In this document: positions 24,979 through 33,495 of the stretch, in pieces
How positions within the stretch are numbered: the stretch's first letter is position 1
Layout: every line of letters begins with the position of its first letter
From: Clostridium muellerianum
GTDB taxonomy: Bacteria; Bacillota; Clostridia; Clostridiales; Clostridiaceae
DNA: 64,000 nt
Direction of reading: 5' to 3'
NCBI RefSeq assembly: GCF_012926525.1
Contig: NZ_JABBNI010000014.1
Coordinates: forward strand, 310,001 to 374,000
Notes under the pieces: generated by a model
Told to the model about the DNA's origin: nothing
Database searches by the model: none
Seen by the model: only the letters and a program-made list of their open reading frames with translations
Position numbers and translations under genes: made by a program

Positions 24979-27114
24979 TTAAGCAGAATTTTGCTTTTTA
25001 CATAAAGCTGCTTTTATAGCAGTATAACTTACTTCTTCTGGTAGCATTTCCTTTATACTTCTTAACTTTGTGCTTCCTGATTTTTTTATAGCTTCAAAAA
25101 TACATTCTTCATATTCTTTTGGTATAAATAAATCTAAATTCACATCCATTCCTTCTAAAGCACATCTCATTATATGATCTTCAATAGTTAAATATTTCAA
25201 ATTTCTTTCCTTGCTTATCTCTTCTAAAGATTTACCTTCATTATACATATTTAAAGTTATAACGTGACTGGGTATATCATGTTTATTAGATTCATCAGGT
25301 TGTAATTCTTTTATAGGCTCATGTGAAACTTTTTCTGAAGGATTTTCTTTTAAATAAGCTTTTATAGCATTTAAAAATTCTTCGCCATACTTTTGAAGTT
25401 TTGATTCTCCAACACCTTTAATATTAAGTAGTTCTTCATCATTTTCAGGAAACTTTTCACTCATCTCTCTTAATGTTGCATCTGCAAAAATTATATAAGG
25501 AGGTACTGCTTCTCTTTCAGATATAGTTTTTCTAACAGATTTAAGCAGCAAAAAAAGAGAATTTTCCTGAGTAATTTTCTTTTTTGCCTTATGAATCTTT
25601 TGAAATACCTTTTCCTCTCCTTTAAGCACTTTTACAGCATTTTCCTTAAGTCTTACTACTGGAAATTGACTTTCAGTAAGATATAAATACTCATCTGCTA
25701 TAAGTACATTTACTAAATCTTTTATTTCTTTTACAGTATAATTTTTCATTATTCCATAAGTAGAAAGTTTTTCAAATCCAAAATCTAATACTTTTTTATC
25801 CTTTGAACCCCTTAATACTTGAGATACTAAAACCGTTCCAAACTTTTGTTTCATACGTGCTATGCATGAAAATATTTTTTGAGCATCTATAGTTATATCT
25901 GTAAGCTCAGTTTCATCCTTACAAACACTGCAGTTGTCACAAGAATCTGGTACATCACTTTCCCCAAAGTATTCTAAAATAAACTTTCTAAGACATTTAG
26001 TGGTATGGCAATAATCTACTACATCCTGAAGCCTTCTATATTCATTAATTCTTCTTTCTTCTGAAAATATACTTTGTTCAATAAGAAACTTTTGAAGCAT
26101 AATGTCCTGAGCTCCAAATAGTAAAATACATTCACTAGGCTCTCCATCTCTTCCTGCACGGCCTGCTTCCTGATAATAAGCTTCCATGTTTTTAGGTATA
26201 TTATAATGTATAACATATCTTACATTAGATTTATCAATTCCCATTCCAAAAGCATTAGTAGCTACAATTATGTTTACATTATCATACAAGAAATCCTCTT
26301 GAGCTTTTGTCCTAGCTGAATCACTCATACCTGCATGATATTTACCTACAGAATACCCTTTCTTTGTAAGAACATCGTGAATATTATCCACTTCTTTTCT
26401 AGTACCAGCATAAATTATTCCAACTTGATCTTTATTATTTTCTAAATATTTTAATAAATAATCCTTTTTATTTTCTCCTCTAACCACAGAAAAAAACAAA
26501 TTTTTTCTATCAAAACCTGTAGTATAAACATTAGAGTTTTTAAGATTTAAAAGCTTTACTACATCTTCCTTAACTTCACTAGTTGCTGTAGCTGTAAAAG
26601 CTGATACTATAGGTCTATGGTCTAATTTTTTTATTAATGGTGCTATAGATCTGTAGCTAGGTCTGAAATCATGCCCCCACTGTGAAACACAGTGACATTC
26701 ATCTATAGCAATCATGGATATATTAAGTGTCTTTATTAGGTCACAAAAGCTTTCAGATTCTAATCGTTCTGGTGCTACATATAAAAGCTTTGTATATCCA
26801 CTTACAGCCATTAATATTCTTTCCTGGAGTTCGTATTGATCCAATGAACTGTTTATAAAACTTGCTTTTACCCCTATATCATTAAGAGCATCTACTTGAT
26901 CCTTCATAAGCGATATTAAAGGAGATATAACTATTGTTATTCCTTTCATTAAAAGTGCAGGTATTTGATAACATATTGATTTACCTGCTCCTGTAGGCAT
27001 TATAGCAAAGGTATCTTTACCTTCTAATATACTATTTATTACCTTTTCCTGTCCTTCTCTAAAACTATCATATCCATAATATTTTTTTAACAAAACCTTG
27101 GCCTCGTTGAGCAT
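24979..27114 (-). CDS. recQ: ATP-dependent DNA helicase RecQ
   Basis: About 711 residues: helicase core with Walker A MPTGAGKS and DECH box (IDECHCVSQWGHDFRPSY), RecQ zinc site (about 365-400, Cys residues in CLRKFILEYF and CDNCSVC), RQC winged helix, HRDC (about 510-590) and a C-terminal HTH_40-like domain (about 620-711) often found in clostridial RecQ. It unwinds DNA 3' to 5' in repair and recombination. The ATG at 27114 has GGGAGG 11 bases upstream; a TTG at 27123 is too close to that site. Monocistronic. Confidence 0.93.
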   Translation of the reverse strand: MLNEAKVLLKKYYGYDSFREGQEKVINSILEGKDTFAIMPTGAGKSICYQIPALLMKGITIVISPLISLMKDQVDALNDIGVKASFINSSLDQYELQERILMAVSGYTKLLYVAPERLESESFCDLIKTLNISMIAIDECHCVSQWGHDFRPSYRSIAPLIKKLDHRPIVSAFTATATSEVKEDVVKLLNLKNSNVYTTGFDRKNLFFSVVRGENKKDYLLKYLENNKDQVGIIYAGTRKEVDNIHDVLTKKGYSVGKYHAGMSDSARTKAQEDFLYDNVNIIVATNAFGMGIDKSNVRYVIHYNIPKNMEAYYQEAGRAGRDGEPSECILLFGAQDIMLQKFLIEQSIFSEERRINEYRRLQDVVDYCHTTKCLRKFILEYFGESDVPDSCDNCSVCKDETELTDITIDAQKIFSCIARMKQKFGTVLVSQVLRGSKDKKVLDFGFEKLSTYGIMKNYTVKEIKDLVNVLIADEYLYLTESQFPVVRLKENAVKVLKGEEKVFQKIHKAKKKITQENSLFLLLKSVRKTISEREAVPPYIIFADATLREMSEKFPENDEELLNIKGVGESKLQKYGEEFLNAIKAYLKENPSEKVSHEPIKELQPDESNKHDIPSHVITLNMYNEGKSLEEISKERNLKYLTIEDHIMRCALEGMDVNLDLFIPKEYEECIFEAIKKSGSTKLRSIKEMLPEEVSYTAIKAALCKKQNSA

Positions 27115-27123
27115 TAAAAACAA

Positions 27124-27578
27124 AACCTCCCGAATTTATTTATTAATGTGCTTACACACAGATATTATAAGCTCATAATTAAATTTGATTATTAAAATGA
27201 ATTTATTTTTTCATTTTGTTTTAGTATACATTAAGAATACTATCCTTTATAGATTAAAATATTCAAAAATCAATACTTAGTTCCAAGCTCAATAATACAT
27301 CATCAAGTCTATAACATCAAGTCCCCCTATCCAGGTATTACCTCTACTTACTACTAACTTATGCTTACAAATTTTAATGCCATTTTATTTTATAAATTTA
27401 TAATTCTTGATACTTTGCATAATAGTTAATACTCTTTTGCATAAATTCTTCTAAAACTCATTTGATTGTTTTGCATCATATCTTTTAAACTTACTAGAAA
27501 TATAGTATACTTTTAAAATACGATTTAATTGATTTTAAAATTTAAAAAGCAGTTTTTTATTAAAAGGAAGTGTTTAAA
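27124..27578. other. AT-rich spacer before crcB pair
   Basis: About 450 AT-rich bases between divergent recQ and crcB. I looked for the conserved fluoride riboswitch pattern expected before crcB and did not find it. No gene is apparent. Confidence 0.4.
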
Positions 27579-27998
27579 TTGAAAAAATATTTTTTTATTG
27601 GATTAGGTGGATTTTTAGGAGCTATTTTAAGATTTCTAGTTAAAAGTGCCCCTATTAATAACTTTGGAAATAATATACCTGTAAATACCTTGATTATAAA
27701 CATTACAGGAAGCTTTTTATTAGCATTTATAACCACTGCAGCATTAGAAGGTTTTAAAATAAATACAGATTTAAAGTTAGGTATTTGTACAGGCTTTTTA
27801 GGTGCTTACACCACATTTTCTACTTTATGTAAAGAAAGCTCTGAACTTATTTACAAGGCACATTACTTTTATTCTATAACATATGTACTAAATTCAGCAT
27901 TTTTAGGTTTGACTGCTGCTTATTTAGGTGTAGTTGCAGGCAGAATTGCTGCAACTAAATTATTAAATAGAACTATTGAAAACTTAGGAGAAAATTAA
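27579..27998 (+). CDS. crcB: fluoride channel subunit CrcB/Fluc (first)
   Basis: About 139 residues with four membrane helices and the Fluc motifs GGFLGAILRF, NTLIINITGSFLLAF and GFLGAYTTFSTLCKE. Fluc channels are dual-topology dimers exporting F-; adjacent gene pairs form heterodimers. TTG start at 27579 with AAGGAAG 8 bases upstream; an in-frame GTG at 27570 is too close to the ribosome site. It carries a C-terminal extension (about 125-139) absent from the second subunit. Three bases separate the two genes. Confidence 0.92.
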   Translation: MKKYFFIGLGGFLGAILRFLVKSAPINNFGNNIPVNTLIINITGSFLLAFITTAALEGFKINTDLKLGICTGFLGAYTTFSTLCKESSELIYKAHYFYSITYVLNSAFLGLTAAYLGVVAGRIAATKLLNRTIENLGEN

Positions 27999-28001
27999 AT
28001 T

Positions 28002-28361
28002 ATGGAAATTTTATTAGTAGGTATTGGTGGTATTTTGGGAAGTATAACTAGATTTTCTTTAGGAAAATTTATAAGTAAATACTCAAAATCACCATTTCCT
28101 ATAGGAACTTTTATTATAAACATTACAGGTGCAATTTTGCTTGGTATAATTAGCAGCATTGGTGTAAATAAAAACCTATATTTACTTATAGGTGATGGCT
28201 TTTTAGGCGCCTATACTACATTTTCTACTTTTATGTATGAAGGTTTTAACCTTTTTGAAAAGAATTTTAAACTTAATGCCATTACATATATATTAACATC
28301 CTTTATTCTAGGTGTGGTAGGATATATGCTAGGTACAAAATTAGTTTTATTAATGCATTAA
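28002..28361 (+). CDS. crcB: fluoride channel subunit CrcB/Fluc (second)
   Basis: A 119-residue four-helix protein with GGILGSITRFSLGKF, GTFIINITGAILLGI and GFLGAYTTFSTFMYE. Close paralogue of the gene just upstream; the pair would assemble in opposite orientations as a heterodimeric fluoride channel. Confidence 0.93.
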   Translation: MEILLVGIGGILGSITRFSLGKFISKYSKSPFPIGTFIINITGAILLGIISSIGVNKNLYLLIGDGFLGAYTTFSTFMYEGFNLFEKNFKLNAITYILTSFILGVVGYMLGTKLVLLMH

Positions 28362-28366
28362 ATAAA

Positions 28367-28523
28367 TCATATTCAAAAATAACAAGTCAAAGATGTTAGT
28401 ATACCTTACCACCTACAAGAAAATAGATTCCGATGATAGTTGTTGTTCTATCAAAGGGTTCTGTTGATGCAGTATGATGCAAAATATACTAAAATACTAA
28501 CTTGTTATTTTGGGGAATATGCC
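28367..28523. repeat. dispersed palindromic repeat, copy A
   Basis: About 157 bases with inverted ends (CATATTCAAAAATAACAAGT against ACTTGTTATT...GAATATGCC) and a core shared with copy C (GATAGTTGTTGTTCTATCA, AAGGGTTCTGTTGAYGCAGT). It lies 6 bases after crcB2. No coding capacity; it looks like a non-autonomous MITE-like element. Confidence 0.75.
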
Positions 28524-28524
28524 T

Positions 28525-28558
28525 AAGTGAGTATGTAATTTATTTTACATACTCACTT
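28525..28558. terminator. intrinsic terminator
   Basis: Perfect 14-base stem AAGTGAGTATGTAA/TTACATACTCACTT with 6-base loop and T-rich tail, directly after repeat copy A; it serves the crcB operon. Confidence 0.8.
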
Positions 28559-28568
28559 ATTTATTGTT

Positions 28569-28742
28569 TTATTTGATGGCTACATACTTCATAATAATTC
28601 TATAAAAATTAATATACTTTTTTTTATCCTTAGAAAATTTACTTATGTACTTTTTATTAATATACTTTATAAAAAAATTAATCATAGCTATTCCATAACC
28701 TCAAGCACCTATCCAACCTAACATTTTTCCAAATTCCTTCAC
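28569..28742 (-). pseudogene. small membrane-protein remnant with in-frame TGA
   Basis: A GTG start with AGGAGGAG upstream opens KEFGKMLGWIGA, stops at TGA (28701-28703), then continues in the same frame for 43 codons (GYGIAMINFFIKYINKKYIS, FYRIIMKYV) to TAA at 28569. The continuation reads like the start of a membrane protein with one helix and a basic loop, cut off before its next helix. I treat it as a truncated remnant with a nonsense codon. The TGA context GCT TGA GGT is the same as in the methyltransferase remnant at 29978-30508. Confidence 0.45.
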
Positions 28743-29002
28743 TTTATCTCCTCCTGCTAAAATTTATATATAGTATAACATAAAAGAGTATTTCCGCAGT
28801 ATTATTTATTAGTTAATAAACTTTCTCCGAAATAATTTTATGAAATTAAAACATTGTACTACAAAAATGTCAAACCTTTTGTAAATTTATAATTTTACCA
28901 CTCCCAATACTCTTTTGTAGCATTTTTACTCATTAAGCATATATTATTTAATAAAACATAAGTAATTTTGTAAAACTTAAGTAAAACAGGAGGCTGTACC
29001 AA
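28743..29002. other. AT-rich region, no gene
   Basis: AT-rich DNA upstream of the CDF transporter gene; nothing beyond its ribosome site is recognised. Confidence 0.3.
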
Positions 29003-29857
29003 ATGAATAAAGAGAAAGCAGCTCTTTTATCTATAATATCAAATTCAACCCTTATAATATTTAAATTCATAGCTGCTATATCCATATGTTCTGTAAGTGT
29101 TATGTCTGAAGCTATTCATTCCTCTATGGACTTACTTGCAAGCTTAATAGCATTTTTTTCTATAAAAAAATCCTCTATGGCTGAAGATGAAGGACATCCT
29201 TTCGGACATGGTAAATACGAAAATGTTTCTGGCTTTGTAGAAGCAATACTTATACTTTTTGCAGCATTTTTAATTATATACGAAGCTTTAAAAAAATTAT
29301 TTCTTGGATCTCACATAGAGAGTGTTGGAGCTGGATTAGTGGTAATGTTTATATCTGCTTTTATCAATTTTATAATTTCTACTATTCTTATGAAAATATC
29401 TAAAAAAACAAATTCTATAGCTTTAGAGGCAGATGCTTTTCATTTATTAACAGATGTAGCCACAGCTTTAGGTGTATTTTTAGGACTTGTGCTTGTAAAA
29501 TTTACAGGGATTTCAATAATAGATCCTATAGCAGCTATATTAGTGGCTTGTCTAATTATTAAAACTTCAATAGATTTAATAAAAAAGTCTTTAAAGGATT
29601 TAGTAGATAGTAAACTATCCGATGAAGATATAGAAAAAATTGTAGGAATTATTAACTCACATGGTGACATTACTGGTTATCACAGACTTAGAACAAGACA
29701 ATGTGGCGAGCATAAACAAATAGACATTCATTTGAAAATTAATAGAAACTTTTCATTAATAGAAGCACATGATTTATGTAGTGAAATAGAAACAGAAATA
29801 AAAGTATCTATACCTAAGTCTTATGTATTAATTCATGCAGAACCTTCATATAAATAG
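29003..29857 (+). CDS. cation diffusion facilitator metal exporter
   Basis: A 284-residue CDF-family protein: six membrane helices (about 1-205), metal-site motifs SEAIHSSMDLL, HPFGHGKYE and EADAFHLLTD, and a cytoplasmic ferredoxin-like domain (about 208-284, HIDIHLKI). It exports divalent metal (Zn2+, Fe2+, Mn2+ or Co2+) in exchange for protons. The pattern HSSMD in place of the usual D-x-x-N/D in helix 2 keeps His and Asp as likely ligands. AGGAGG precedes the ATG. Metal specificity cannot be read. Confidence 0.92.
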   Translation: MNKEKAALLSIISNSTLIIFKFIAAISICSVSVMSEAIHSSMDLLASLIAFFSIKKSSMAEDEGHPFGHGKYENVSGFVEAILILFAAFLIIYEALKKLFLGSHIESVGAGLVVMFISAFINFIISTILMKISKKTNSIALEADAFHLLTDVATALGVFLGLVLVKFTGISIIDPIAAILVACLIIKTSIDLIKKSLKDLVDSKLSDEDIEKIVGIINSHGDITGYHRLRTRQCGEHKQIDIHLKINRNFSLIEAHDLCSEIETEIKVSIPKSYVLIHAEPSYK

Positions 29858-29922
29858 AATACCTAATTTAAAAATGAAATTTACCTAATTTTATTATGTG
29901 TGAAAATTATTATTAAAAGTAA

Positions 29923-29960
29923 AGGACTTAACACTAAAATCAATTTTAATGTTAAGTCCT
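29923..29960. terminator. bidirectional terminator between convergent genes
   Basis: AGGACTTAACA/TGTTAAGTCCT, extended by TAAAA/TTTTA past one mismatch. T-rich on both flanks, it separates the CDF gene from the convergent methyltransferase remnant. Confidence 0.75.
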
Positions 29961-29977
29961 ATTTTAACGTTAGTAGT

Positions 29978-30508
29978 TTACTCTCCCTTAGCTGCCTTTA
30001 CCATCATTTGTATATTCTTAAGTGGAGTTTTAATTCCAATACCTCAAGCTGTAGATAAAATACTTACACCAGATTTTACACAATTACCTGATATTTTCCT
30101 TATATATTCTTCTAAAATTTTAATGGCATCCAATACTACTTTAGCTCGTCCCCCATTTATATTTATGTTCTTTAAATTTCTCCATTTATCAACAGAATCT
30201 ATTATATAATCTGTAACCCTAGGTTCAGTTATTTTTGTCCCTAAGAAAACATTTGCTCTCATGGCTTCTGCTTCTACAGTCATACAAAAAGGTACACCTA
30301 CATTTTCAAATCCTCCATTTTCATATACACCTACAGCTAAATTTGCTATAATTTCAGGATTCATATGTGCTTCTGGCCATTTACATCCTGTTAAATCCAT
30401 CACTTCTTCTATTATCATATTCATCATACCACCAGGGCATATGCAAAGTGGTCTGCCTACTGATTTGCCTTTAAAAACTAGAAATAATCTATCTTTTGGT
30501 GTTAACAT
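29978..30508 (-). pseudogene. MtaA/UroD-like corrinoid methyltransferase remnant with in-frame TGA
   Basis: From the ATG at 30508 (GGAAAGTGAT upstream) the first 125 residues match the N-terminal part of UroD-fold methyltransferases (PEAHMNPEIIANLAVGVYE, VGVPFCMTVEAEAM), then the sequence jumps to the family's C-terminal block (NCVKSGVSILSTA). There a TGA (30044-30046) is followed in frame by GIGIKTPLKNIQMMVKAAK and TAA at 29978. Some 170 central residues are missing compared with the intact 359-residue paralogue next door. The TGA falls where the family has a zinc-ligand Cys. A nonsense mutation in a decaying gene is the simplest reading; selenocysteine is the alternative. Confidence 0.7.
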
Positions 30509-30520
30509 TTTATCACTTTC

Positions 30521-31600
30521 CTATTTTATTATCATTTTTTCTAATTTTTCTTTATTTACTGGATATCCAATTTCTCTAGCAGTATCCATCATAGTTTGTA
30601 TATTTTCTAAAGGGGTTTCCACAGCAAGACTGCATCCTGACATTATAACATATCCTTTTGGATTGTCATAACCTTCCATAACACTATTTATTACAGCATT
30701 CCTTACTTCATTTTTCGTACCTGCATACATAACATTAGATGGATCTATATTACCTATTACCTTCATCTTATTTCCTATTGTTTTTTTACAATCCGAAAGA
30801 CTTACTACATTATCCATACTAAAGCCTCCTACTCCTATAGAAGCCATTTCTCCTATATCAGGCCATATTTTTTCTGTCTTTCCACATATATGAAGAACAC
30901 AAGTTTTACCTCCTGAATTAATAAATTCTATAAGCCTTCTTAAATATGGAAGACAGAATGTTCTAAAATGCTTAGGACTTATTATAGTACAAGAAGCTAA
31001 AGGTTCTGAAATAGTAGGCGAAAGACCTATATCCATTATAACCTTGGTATATTCTATACAAGTTTGAAGTGAAATTTCACAAAGCTTATGTACTGCTTCT
31101 GGATTTTTAAAAAATAGCTTTGTCATTTTTTCAATGCCTACAAGGAAAAAAGCATTAGTAAATGGACCTACAATACCTCCTGAGCAAGGAACCTCTTTTC
31201 CTAAAGCATCTGATAAGTATTTCATAGCTTCTACAAATACTGGAAGTCTTCCATCTTTATAGGGATTAGCTACTTTTATTTTATCAATATCCTTTATATC
31301 ACTGATTGCAGGTTCCAAAAGATCTGCTGTGTTATCTTCTGGAAATAAAATTTTAGCTCCCATAGCTTCTGCCCATACATAAAGATCAGTAAAAACTCTA
31401 ACACCATCCATTCCAAATCTTCTGTAAGAAGCTATTTGTGCTTCAGCTATAGTTTTGCCACTGGTGTTAAATTCTGAAATTTTGCATCCATAAATACGCG
31501 CTACTCCATTAGCTATATTGGGATTACAAGGTAATCTATCTACAGCTTCTCCTTTGCCTAAGGCTATAGCTCTCTCCATAGGAGTCATTTGATCTTTCAT
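30521..31600 (-). CDS. MtaA/UroD-family methylcobamide:CoM-type methyltransferase
   Basis: A 359-residue protein of the uroporphyrinogen-decarboxylase fold in its methyltransferase branch (MtaA/MtbA/CmuA-like). Zinc ligands expected for that branch are present: His237 and Cys239 (LHICGKTEK) and Cys323 (MSGCSLAVETPLENI). It would move a methyl group from a methylated corrinoid protein, here the product of the gene 13 bases upstream, to an acceptor such as a pterin or thiol. Clostridia do not make coenzyme M, so the acceptor is probably tetrahydrofolate (inferred). GGGGGC precedes the ATG. Substrate of the system is unknown. Confidence 0.85.
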   Translation of the reverse strand: MKDQMTPMERAIALGKGEAVDRLPCNPNIANGVARIYGCKISEFNTSGKTIAEAQIASYRRFGMDGVRVFTDLYVWAEAMGAKILFPEDNTADLLEPAISDIKDIDKIKVANPYKDGRLPVFVEAMKYLSDALGKEVPCSGGIVGPFTNAFFLVGIEKMTKLFFKNPEAVHKLCEISLQTCIEYTKVIMDIGLSPTISEPLASCTIISPKHFRTFCLPYLRRLIEFINSGGKTCVLHICGKTEKIWPDIGEMASIGVGGFSMDNVVSLSDCKKTIGNKMKVIGNIDPSNVMYAGTKNEVRNAVINSVMEGYDNPKGYVIMSGCSLAVETPLENIQTMMDTAREIGYPVNKEKLEKMIIK

Positions 31601-31613
31601 ATTTTTAAGCCCC

Positions 31614-32294
31614 CTATACTGATTCGATATTTGAACTAGTTAAATTATTATCCATTTTATTTATTAAAGCTCTTGCAAATTTTGCAGCTTTTGAAGCATC
31701 TGTAGTATATCCATCAGCTCCTATTTTATTTGCATAGCTTTGTGATATAGGTCCGCCACCTATCATAACTTTTATTTTATCTTTTAATCCCTGTGATTTT
31801 AATATATTTATGACCTCAGCCATACCATCCATAGTTGTAGTCATAAGAGTTGATAAAACTATTATAGATGCTCCTACCTCCTTAGCCTTTTCAACAAAAT
31901 CTATTGGATGTATGTCTCTTCCAAGATCTATTACTTCAAAACCTTCTGTTTCCATCATTATTCTAACTAAATTTTTCCCTATATCATGAGTATCTCCCTG
32001 TACTACTCCTATTACTACTTTTTCCTTAACTTCATTTTCATCTTTCTTCAAATGAGGTTTTAATACATCAAGTCCTGCATACATGGCATCTGAGCACATT
32101 AACAATTCTGGAATATAATATTCTCCTTCTTCATAAAGTTCACCTGCCCTATTCATACCATTAGCTAATCCTTTATCTATAGCTTCATAAGCATTTATAT
32201 TATTTTCTACACATTGTTTTGAAATTTCTACAGTTTCATCTTCCTCCATATCAACAACTGCATCTGATAACTTTTTAATTAATTCCTCTTTCAT
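31614..32294 (-). CDS. corrinoid (B12-binding) methyltransferase protein
   Basis: A 226-residue MtaC/MtbC-like corrinoid protein: N-terminal helical cap (about 1-88) and a B12-binding domain (about 92-215) with the DTHDIG signature whose His103 is the lower cobalt ligand, and the SxL...GG motif (LSTLMTTT, GGGPISQS). It carries the methyl group between a substrate methyltransferase and the UroD-like enzyme encoded just downstream. A dedicated substrate:corrinoid methyltransferase (MtaB- or MttB-like) is absent from the cluster. Confidence 0.9.
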   Translation of the reverse strand: MKEELIKKLSDAVVDMEEDETVEISKQCVENNINAYEAIDKGLANGMNRAGELYEEGEYYIPELLMCSDAMYAGLDVLKPHLKKDENEVKEKVVIGVVQGDTHDIGKNLVRIMMETEGFEVIDLGRDIHPIDFVEKAKEVGASIIVLSTLMTTTMDGMAEVINILKSQGLKDKIKVMIGGGPISQSYANKIGADGYTTDASKAAKFARALINKMDNNLTSSNIESV

Positions 32295-32382
32295 ATCTTC
32301 CTCTTCCTTTCAAAATTTATATTATAAAATTCTAATAACATTTAAATTAACTTTTTTTATAATTACAATTCTATTTTCCAAA

Positions 32383-32731
32383 CTACAGATTTCCATCACC
32401 CATTTTTATATCTGCACCTAAAGCTTCTGCTTCAACTGTTAAGCAAAAAGGCACCATATTTTAATGCTTTTAAAAACGTTACCATAAGTCCCCCTTTTAT
32501 ATGTGCTTCTGGAAAGGTCTCTCCCGTGTTTTTTGTTATCTCTTCTAGTATTTCCTCTTCTGTTTTAGGATACAATTCTCCATAAGCCTTAACTTTGCAC
32601 TTACCCCATTTACCTGTTAAGTTACATGGTTTTTCTATTATAAGGCCTGCCTCCCTTATACAGTCGATAAGCTTTGTACCAGTTTTTACTTCTAGCTGAA
32701 TACTTTTATTCTTAAATTTGACTATGCACAA
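32383..32731 (-). pseudogene. chimeric remnant: RACE 2Fe-2S domain joined to UroD-like fragment
   Basis: The first 57 residues are the N-terminal ferredoxin-like domain of a corrinoid activase (RamA/RACE family), but its cluster motif is broken: Cys36 and Cys45 are present while position 42 is Trp where Cys is required (CNLTGKWGKC). From about residue 58 the text changes to an MtaA/UroD-like N-terminus (EILEEITKNTGETFPEAH). The open frame ends at 32432, but the homology continues in another frame (VPFCLTVEAEALGADIK) to TAG at 32383. So a deletion fused two neighbouring genes and a frameshift followed. The missing activase would have reduced Co(II) corrinoid. Confidence 0.75.
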
Positions 32732-32903
32732 GTTTCACACCTTTTCTCTTTAAACGCCCTAAACTAATTGTATTTACTTTTATACCAATTAAACAATAAT
32801 TATTTGTAAATTTAATAGACAGGCTTTCTTCGATTATTGTTTGTTATAATCATTATTTAAAATATAAAGCAAAAAACAGCTCTTAATAGTATTTAAAAGC
32901 TGC

Positions 32904-33228
32904 TGATTTATTAATATACATTCTTATATAATGGGCATAATGCGAAGCAAAGTGTAGTGAAAGTTTTGATTTTAACTTTTACTACGAGATATAGGATAAG
33001 CGTTTACTCACTGCTAAATGTTTTCAATTAGTCTAAAGCTCAAAGTTAAAGAAACCCTAAGAACTTTGCCAAACTCGGTTCCCTCAAACAAGGCTAAAGT
33101 TCTAAGGCTTTCTTTAACTTCTCGCTAAGACTAATAAGAAAACAATTTAGCTAATGTGAGTAAACGCTTATCCTATATCCCTACGTAAAAGTTAAAATCA
33201 AAACTAGTAACTTCAGTTGTACATATTA
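32904..33228. repeat. giant imperfect palindrome 1
   Basis: Left arm 32955-33070 and right arm 33091-33207 are inverted and roughly 85% alike over about 115 bases, e.g. GTTTTGATTTTAACTTTTAC, ATATAGGATAAGCG, AGTTAAAGAAA, AGAACTTT and their complements, with a loop of about 20 bases. Weaker pairing extends outwards (TTAATATACA against TGTACATATTAA). No ORF. It could be a MITE or a long structured RNA; it lies in a gene-free block between the methyltransferase remnants and the sensor kinase. Confidence 0.85.
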
Positions 33229-33495
33229 ATATTGATAATTTTATAATTTAGCTCTTAAAAACTTAGGTGGAAGCCTTCAGAATAAACACATAAAGCAAAA
33301 GTATTTCTCTTGGTATAATAGAATTGCGAGTGCTCAAAATAATCAAAATAAGGCACCATATAACACATAGATTCAAAACTGAAAATGAATCTATTACTTC
33401 AGGCTGCGCCTTAAGTTGTGACTAAACTAAATAACTTAAAATATATAGATAAAAAATAATTATTATGAAAGCTACGCTTTTAAGATAATAGTATT

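Noticed and set aside
27124-27578. Fluoride riboswitch upstream of the crcB pair
   Set aside because: The expected conserved pseudoknot segments could not be found in this AT-rich spacer.
28367-28523. CRISPR-like repeats or an insertion sequence
   Set aside because: Copies are single, scattered and palindromic with no spacers and no transposase, so a MITE-like repeat fits better.
30261-30671. 136-codon plus-strand ORF
   Set aside because: It is antisense to the methyltransferase genes and has no ribosome site; a shadow of coding sequence.
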